DNA of 9,222 bases from a candidate division TA06 bacterium SM23_40. Lineage in GTDB: Bacteria; LJUI01; SM1-40. Below the pieces are notes generated by a model. It saw only the letters and a program-made list of their open reading frames with translations. It was not told the DNA's origin and did no database searches. How positions within the stretch are numbered: the first letter of the stretch is position 1; every line of letters starts with the position of its first letter. Location: the NCBI GenBank assembly GCA_001303705.1, contig LJUI01000160.1:1-9222 (forward strand). The letters are read 5' to 3'. A program made the translations under genes and the position numbers. Below are positions 5,951-9,222 of the stretch, piece by piece.

Positions 5951-6475
5951 ATGCGGAGGATCACCGGGGTGGGAAGAGCGCCCGACGTGTCGGTGAGGCT
6001 GGCTGCGATCGAGGACATCGAATCACTCTGCTCGCTGTACGCGGAGTTCCGGGAGTTCCACGTGCGGGCGCTTCCAGAGCGCCTGGCGGACGCGTCCGGT
6101 TCGGGGGTGGACGAAAAGCCATGGCTGTCGGCTCGCCTGCGAGAGATCGTCCTTGCCGGCGACTCTGCGATCTTTGTGGCAGAGGCAGCTGGTCGGGCGA
6201 TCGGGCTGGCCGAGGTTTACTTGAGGAGAGATGAGCCCGATCGTGGCATCGTACCTCGGCGGTTCGCCCACCTGCAGAGCATGGTGGTGAGAGAGGAGCA
6301 GCGCCGTGCGGGCGTCGGAACCCTGCTCTTACAGGCAGCTGAAGAGTGGGCTCGCGCCGGGGGAGCCTCGGAGATGCGGCTCGATGTCTGGGAGTTCCCG
6401 GGAGGGCCGCTCGGGTTCTACGAGCGTTCCGGTTATAGGACGCTCCGCCATACACTGGTGCGAGAGCTGGAATGA
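5951..6475 (+). CDS. GNAT-family N-acetyltransferase
   Basis: Predicted acetyl-CoA-dependent acetyltransferase of the Acetyltransf_1 group, 174 aa; substrate unknown. The fold reads in order: VSVRLAAIEDIESLCSLY (13-30), a central AIFVAEAAGRAIGLAEVYL, then AHLQSMVVREEQRRAGVG with the acetyl-CoA loop Q117-R-R-A-G-V-G123. Helix LLLQAAEEWARAGG follows, then strand SEMRLDVWEFPGG and the closing GFYERSGYRTL (155-165), the usual 'FYxxxGF' segment. No ribosome binding site stands before ATG 5951. By contrast GGAGG at 5955-5959 is 9 nt before an in-frame GTG at 5969, which would remove six residues outside the domain; either start is possible. It lies 27 nt after the DUF4406-like gene, consistent with co-transcription. 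Confidence 0.9.
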   Translation: MRRITGVGRAPDVSVRLAAIEDIESLCSLYAEFREFHVRALPERLADASGSGVDEKPWLSARLREIVLAGDSAIFVAEAAGRAIGLAEVYLRRDEPDRGIVPRRFAHLQSMVVREEQRRAGVGTLLLQAAEEWARAGGASEMRLDVWEFPGGPLGFYERSGYRTLRHTLVRELE

Positions 6476-6591
6476 GAGCGCCTTCTCAGGTCGGAGCAAC
6501 CCATCTGATACATCGAGACAATCGAGGCATTGGGTATCACGCTTGTTGAGTGCGCACGAGGTGCGCTGCCTCGCGCGCCCTTGACGTGCAA

Positions 6592-6605
6592 GTAGTCATG
6601 ACTAC
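6592..6605. promoter_or_regulatory. 14-bp perfect palindrome before the TIM-barrel gene
   Basis: GTAGTCATGACTAC is perfectly self-complementary and sits immediately before the GTGAGG ribosome binding site of the gene at 6616. TTGACG at 6581-6586 looks like a -35 box but no good -10 follows. The palindrome is a candidate operator; a binding protein cannot be named. Confidence 0.35.
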
Positions 6606-6615
6606 GTGAGGCTGA

Positions 6616-7455
6616 ATGAACCTTTCAATGACAACGGACTACGTCGCGTACCTCGGCGATCCGGGGCCATATTTGCGGCGGATTGCCGAGACGGGCTTCA
6701 CCCACGTCCACTGGTGCCATGAGTGGAATACCGACTACCTGTACTCAGATGAGGAGGTCGCACAGGCCAAGGCATTGCTCCGGGAACTGGATCTTGACCT
6801 TCTGGATCTTCATGCCTCCAACGGAGTCGGAAGAAGTTGGGGATCGTTGCTCGAGGAAGAGCGGTCGGTCGGAGTGAAACTGATTCGCAATCGGATCGAC
6901 ATGACAGCGAGACTGTCGGGTCGCGCGATCGTCCTGCACCTGCCGCCAAAGCCTCACAGCCCGGTGGAGCTTGACAGGTTCTGGGCATCAGTCTGCCGGT
7001 CTCTCGATGAACTCGAGCCCCATGCGCTCCGTGCGTCTGTCAGGATCGCCCTGGAGAATATGGAAGACGATAGGTTCGACGGCATCGAGAGGCTCTTCTC
7101 GAGGTACGGCCGTCAGTTTCTTGGTCTGTGCTATGACTCAGGCCACGGCAATATCGGCGGCCGTGGTCTGGATCACCTCGAACGGTTCAGTGATCGCCTG
7201 GTATCCATTCATCTCCACGACAATGATGGTAGGATAGATCATCACAATCTGCCGTTCACCGGGACAGTCGACTGGCCCCGACTTGCCCGGCTCATAGCGG
7301 ATTCGTCCTACGATGGGTGCATGAGCCTTGAGTCGAACATGCGCGGGCAGGATATTGAGGAACGGCTCTATCTCAGACAGGCCTACGAGGCAGGCTCTGC
7401 TGTTGCCCGGTTGATCGAGACAGAGAGACAGAGGCTGTGCTCGCACGCCACATGA
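6616..7455 (+). CDS. sugar phosphate isomerase/epimerase-like TIM-barrel protein
   Basis: A 279-aa cytosolic protein of the xylose-isomerase-like TIM-barrel (AP_endonuc_2) superfamily, whose members isomerise or epimerise sugars and inositols with a divalent metal. Barrel strands can be followed: MTTDYVAYL, GFTHVHWCHEW (27-37), LDLLDLHAS (60-68), AIVLHLPP (104-111), RIALENMED (143-151), FLGLCYDSGHGN (168-179), LVSIHLHDNDG (195-205) and GCMSLESN (234-241). Candidate metal and catalytic residues are Glu147, Asp174, His177, His199/His201 and Glu239, placed as in this superfamily. FTGTVDW (214-220) is the usual 'G.G..DW' segment. The start uses GTGAGG 4 nt upstream of ATG 6616; ATG 6628 is a less well-spaced alternative. 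The substrate is unknown, and no sugar transporter or kinase is adjacent. The preceding 140-nt gap holds a palindrome. Confidence 0.9.
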   Translation: MNLSMTTDYVAYLGDPGPYLRRIAETGFTHVHWCHEWNTDYLYSDEEVAQAKALLRELDLDLLDLHASNGVGRSWGSLLEEERSVGVKLIRNRIDMTARLSGRAIVLHLPPKPHSPVELDRFWASVCRSLDELEPHALRASVRIALENMEDDRFDGIERLFSRYGRQFLGLCYDSGHGNIGGRGLDHLERFSDRLVSIHLHDNDGRIDHHNLPFTGTVDWPRLARLIADSSYDGCMSLESNMRGQDIEERLYLRQAYEAGSAVARLIETERQRLCSHAT

Positions 7456-7474
7456 TGTCCGGTTGCAGCGGACC

Positions 7475-7498
7475 GACCCCGCCCGTGAGACAGGGGTC
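7475..7498 (+). terminator. hairpin after the TIM-barrel gene
   Basis: GACCCC (7475-7480) pairs with GGGGTC (7493-7498) across a 12-nt loop, 20 nt after the stop codon. The following sequence is AAGAGC, not a T-run. Weak support as a terminator; it may be a 3' stem or part of the peroxiredoxin leader. Confidence 0.3.
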
Positions 7499-7641
7499 AA
7501 GAGCTTAAGTCCCCTCAAGTGGGGGCCGTGAACACCCCGTGTGATGCCCGGCCCGGGACCTGGAGACTGTATGATCCAGTCTTGGAGCCGTCTCGTGCCG
7601 CCTCTCTCATAGCGCAGTGTCTGGCGCCGTAACAGACAGCT

Positions 7642-7661
7642 CGGCGGAGTTGGCTCCGCCG
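7642..7661 (+). promoter_or_regulatory. perfect hairpin in the peroxiredoxin leader
   Basis: CGGCGGAG (7642-7649) pairs perfectly with CTCCGCCG (7654-7661) around loop TTGG. It lies about 36 nt upstream of the AAAGGAG ribosome binding site of the selenocysteine peroxiredoxin gene. No T-run follows, so it is not a standard terminator. It could be a leader structure affecting expression, but no known riboswitch is recognised. Confidence 0.4.
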
Positions 7662-7711
7662 GGGCCGTCACCACGTTGCCCTCAGCCACGGTACAGAGAA
7701 AGGAGACTGTG

Positions 7712-8413
7712 ATGCCGAAAATGAAAGATGGCTGTGTCAAACCGGCCAGGGGACCGATTCTCGAAGCCGCCGAGTCGACTACTCCAACTGGAAAAGCATT
7801 GCCACGGGAGGTAGGAAAGATGCAGGCACGTGTTGGTGCGGAGGCGCCGGATTTCGAGGCCAACGCCTTCGTCGCCGGTGAGGGTTTCAAACCGGTCAGA
7901 CTCTCGGCGTATAGGGGGAAATGGATCGTGCTATGCTTCTACCCGGGCGACTTCACATTCGTTTGACCGACAGAATTGGCAGCGGTCGCTGCCCGCTACG
8001 AAGAGCTGAAGTCGATGGGAGTGGAAGTGTTGGCGATGAGCACCGATAGCCGCTTTGTGCACAAGATGTGGCAGGAGCAAGAGCTATCGAAGATGGTCGA
8101 AGGCGGCGTCCCCTTCCCCATGCTTTCGGATGCCGGGGGGAAGATCGGGGCAATTTATGGCATCTATGATGATGCGGCTGGAGTTGATATTCGTGGACGG
8201 TTCATCATCGATCCCGATTTCGTGATTCGAGCTATGGAAGTCCTGACGCCGGAGGTGGGTCGCAACCCGGATGAACTAGTTCGTCAAGTCAAAGCATACC
8301 AGCATGTGGCGGCAACCGGTGAGGTGACGCCCTCGGGATGGCAGCCCGGAGAAGTGACACTGACACCTGGTCCCGATCTGGTTGGCAGAGTCTGGGAAAT
8401 CTGGAAACCATAG
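7712..8413 (+). CDS. selenocysteine peroxiredoxin (AhpC/TSA family), TGA read-through
   Basis: Predicted 233-aa thiol/selenol peroxidase reducing hydrogen peroxide or organic hydroperoxides in the cytosol. The frame is interrupted by TGA at 7964-7966 and continues unbroken to TAG. Residues 78-88 read P-G-D-F-T-F-V-U-P-T-E, so TGA (residue 85) replaces the peroxidatic Cys of PxxxTxxC. Downstream family motifs are intact: [11 protein letters not shown] (110-120), FPMLSD (135-140), Arg161 in RGRFIIDP, and [11 protein letters not shown] (182-192). A hairpin at 7978-7993 fits a bacterial SECIS. Where 2-Cys enzymes have a resolving Cys (EVCP), this has Thr206 (EVTP). The only cysteines are Cys8 and Cys75. 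AAAGGAG before ATG 7712 supports this start; GGAGG at 7807-7811 before ATG 7820 (Met37) offers a second one, without the 36-residue extension. Sec-containing peroxiredoxins are a known selenoprotein class. Confidence 0.92.
7964..7966 (+). other. recoded TGA (selenocysteine codon)
   Basis: In-frame TGA at codon 85, exactly at the catalytic cysteine position (FTFV-TGA-PTE). Reading from another start after it would lose the active site. TGA is an ordinary stop elsewhere in the window (for example at the ends of the cupin, thioredoxin-like, GNAT and TIM-barrel genes) and Trp uses TGG, so this is context-dependent recoding rather than a changed genetic code. Confidence 0.9.
7978..7993 (+). promoter_or_regulatory. 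SECIS-like hairpin within the peroxiredoxin gene
   Basis: GGCAGC (7978-7983) pairs perfectly with GCTGCC (7988-7993) around loop GGTC. The first loop G is 18 nt after the last base of the TGA. Bacterial SECIS elements are coding hairpins just downstream of the UGA with a small apical loop containing G (GGU in E. coli fdhF), which binds SelB. Position, stem and loop all agree. The stem encodes Ala90-Ala91-Val92-Ala93-Ala94 using four different alanine codons. Confidence 0.85.
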
Positions 8414-8671
8414 AGACGATCTCGGGCGATGGTTTGTGGGCAATCCTCTTGTCTTCAGAAAGGCAATCGTCACACGAGGAGTTTTGTCTATTGAAGGTCC
8501 CCTGAATTATCACTGGGCCTGACGGGTCCTAGGCGCTTCTCCCGTGAGCGGCCGATCAACGCGTGGAGGCCACACCACCACCATCGTGACGGCTCAGGGC
8601 GCAGAGGCGCCTGGACGGCCGGCCCTCGGCGGCTCAGGACCCGGCTGATGAGGATGTTGGAGGCACGAGGA
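8414..8671. other. 258-nt intergenic region, no feature assigned
   Basis: Between the peroxiredoxin and the deaminase. The first ~100 nt are less GC-rich, the rest is GC-rich and includes the palindrome GGCCGGCC near 8617-8624. GACGAT (8415-8420) and ATCGTC (8466-8471) are complementary, but the 45-nt loop makes a terminator unlikely. No small gene with a ribosome binding site, tRNA or clear promoter was seen. Confidence 0.5.
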
Positions 8672-9079
8672 ATGATGGAGTATCACGAACTGGACGACGA
8701 GGATCGGGATCTGATCCGTGCCGCATCAGATGCGATCGAGCGGAACTACTCGTACCCACGGCACACGGTCGGGGCTGCCGTGCTCTGCTCATCCGGTGCA
8801 GTTTATGTGGGCGTGAACGTCGAATGCTGCGGGTACGGCCCCTGTGCTGAACCGATCGCGATAGGCCGGGCGATAACCGAGGGTGAGCGTGAAATCGAGA
8901 GGATCGTGGCTGTCGGCGGACCGTCGGAGCCGCACAATGTCCTCTCACCGTGCGGTAACTGCAGACAGCTGGTGTACGATTACGCGCCAGATTGCTGGGT
9001 CATTCTTCCGCAGGCATCTCGGATCGTCAAGATCAGGGCGAGGGATCTACTCCCGGGCGCATACGGCGACTCGGACTGA
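8672..9079 (+). CDS. cytidine/blasticidin-S deaminase-like zinc enzyme
   Basis: A 135-aa cytosolic zinc deaminase of the cytidine deaminase fold, predicted to hydrolyse the amino group of cytidine or a related nucleoside. Visible are the strand VGAAVLCSSGAVYVGVNVE (part of 33-51, with the substrate-binding N49-V-E51), the catalytic C58-A-E60 and the zinc motif P93-C94-G-N-C97-R-Q99, giving Cys58, Cys94 and Cys97 as zinc ligands and Glu60 as proton shuttle. GPCAE, IVAVGG, LSPCGNCRQ and the ending LLPGAY resemble blasticidin-S deaminase more than housekeeping Cdd, whose motif usually continues CAER. The start at 8672 uses TTGGAGG (8657-8662); ATG 8648 and 8654 lack a site, and ATG 8675 directly follows. 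Length fits the family. It could serve pyrimidine salvage or detoxify a nucleoside antibiotic; sequence alone does not decide. Confidence 0.87.
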   Translation: MMEYHELDDEDRDLIRAASDAIERNYSYPRHTVGAAVLCSSGAVYVGVNVECCGYGPCAEPIAIGRAITEGEREIERIVAVGGPSEPHNVLSPCGNCRQLVYDYAPDCWVILPQASRIVKIRARDLLPGAYGDSD

Positions 9080-9222
9080 GATCACCGACCCCTAGGTGAA
9101 GAGAGTCCTGCCCCCTGGTGCCGGCACACTCGTGAAGGGTTCAGCCGTCGTCTTGCTCTCGTGTCAGGCCCGTAGTGCCGTTCGGGTTAGCTACAGGATC
9201 GTTCGCTGCTCAGCCACCTCGC

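Noticed and set aside
7456-7711. A tRNA-Sec (selC) gene beside the selenoprotein gene.
   Set aside because: No acceptor-stem pairing or T-arm consensus (GTTCGAAT-type) was found in this or any other gap.
7138-7890. A 250-codon minus-strand open frame spanning the end of the TIM-barrel gene and the start of the peroxiredoxin gene.
   Set aside because: It opposes two well-supported plus-strand genes and has no recognisable domain.
7964-7966. The peroxiredoxin TGA as a nonsense mutation making a pseudogene.
   Set aside because: The TGA falls exactly on the catalytic residue, the downstream frame has no other lesion, and a SECIS-like hairpin follows at the right distance. A random mutation would not explain all three.

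Overview
This 9.2 kb stretch of bacterial chromosome is moderately GC-rich (roughly 55-60% by eye). It carries twelve recognisable genes, all on the + strand. Most are short single-domain proteins of general metabolism, separated by 30-260 nt leaders rather than packed into a tight operon. No ribosomal, tRNA or taxon-defining gene is present, so the phylum cannot be fixed. The one strong clue is an in-frame TGA at the active site of a peroxiredoxin, which implies an organism that decodes selenocysteine. Loose spacing and a pair of GC-rich dispersed-type repeats fit an environmental, possibly uncultured, bacterium (inference).

Layout. 1-1082: the end of a tiny membrane protein, then a FabG-like short-chain dehydrogenase. 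1083-1954: an 872-nt gap with no credible gene, holding two direct copies of a ~250-bp element with imperfect terminal inverted repeats (1300-1549 and 1646-1895). 1955-3263: a COMT-type O-methyltransferase and a lipoprotein with a GVGS ladder. 3437-4448: a small stand-alone protein resembling a domain of baseplate-type proteins, then a RimJ/RimL-type GNAT acetyltransferase. 4573-6475: a cupin, a thioredoxin-fold CPRC protein, a DUF4406/nucleoside deoxyribosyltransferase-like protein and a second GNAT. 6616-7455: a xylose-isomerase-like TIM-barrel protein. 7712-8413: the selenocysteine peroxiredoxin. 8672-9079: a small deaminase of the cytidine/blasticidin-S type.

How they fit together. No single pathway joins these genes. 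The clearest functional theme is thiol/selenol redox chemistry: the Sec-peroxiredoxin reduces peroxides and the CPRC thioredoxin-like protein could supply reducing power, though they are about 2.3 kb apart with other genes between. The deaminase and the deoxyribosyltransferase-like protein suggest nucleoside handling. The selenocysteine machinery (selA, selB, selC, selD) is not in the window.

The main finding is the peroxiredoxin at 7712-8413. TGA replaces the peroxidatic cysteine codon in an otherwise intact PxxxTxxC motif, the frame stays open for another 149 codons of clear peroxiredoxin sequence, and a perfect six-pair hairpin with a GGTC loop sits 11 nt after the TGA, as expected of a bacterial SECIS element. 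Selenocysteine peroxiredoxins are known. The copy here also lacks the C-terminal resolving cysteine.
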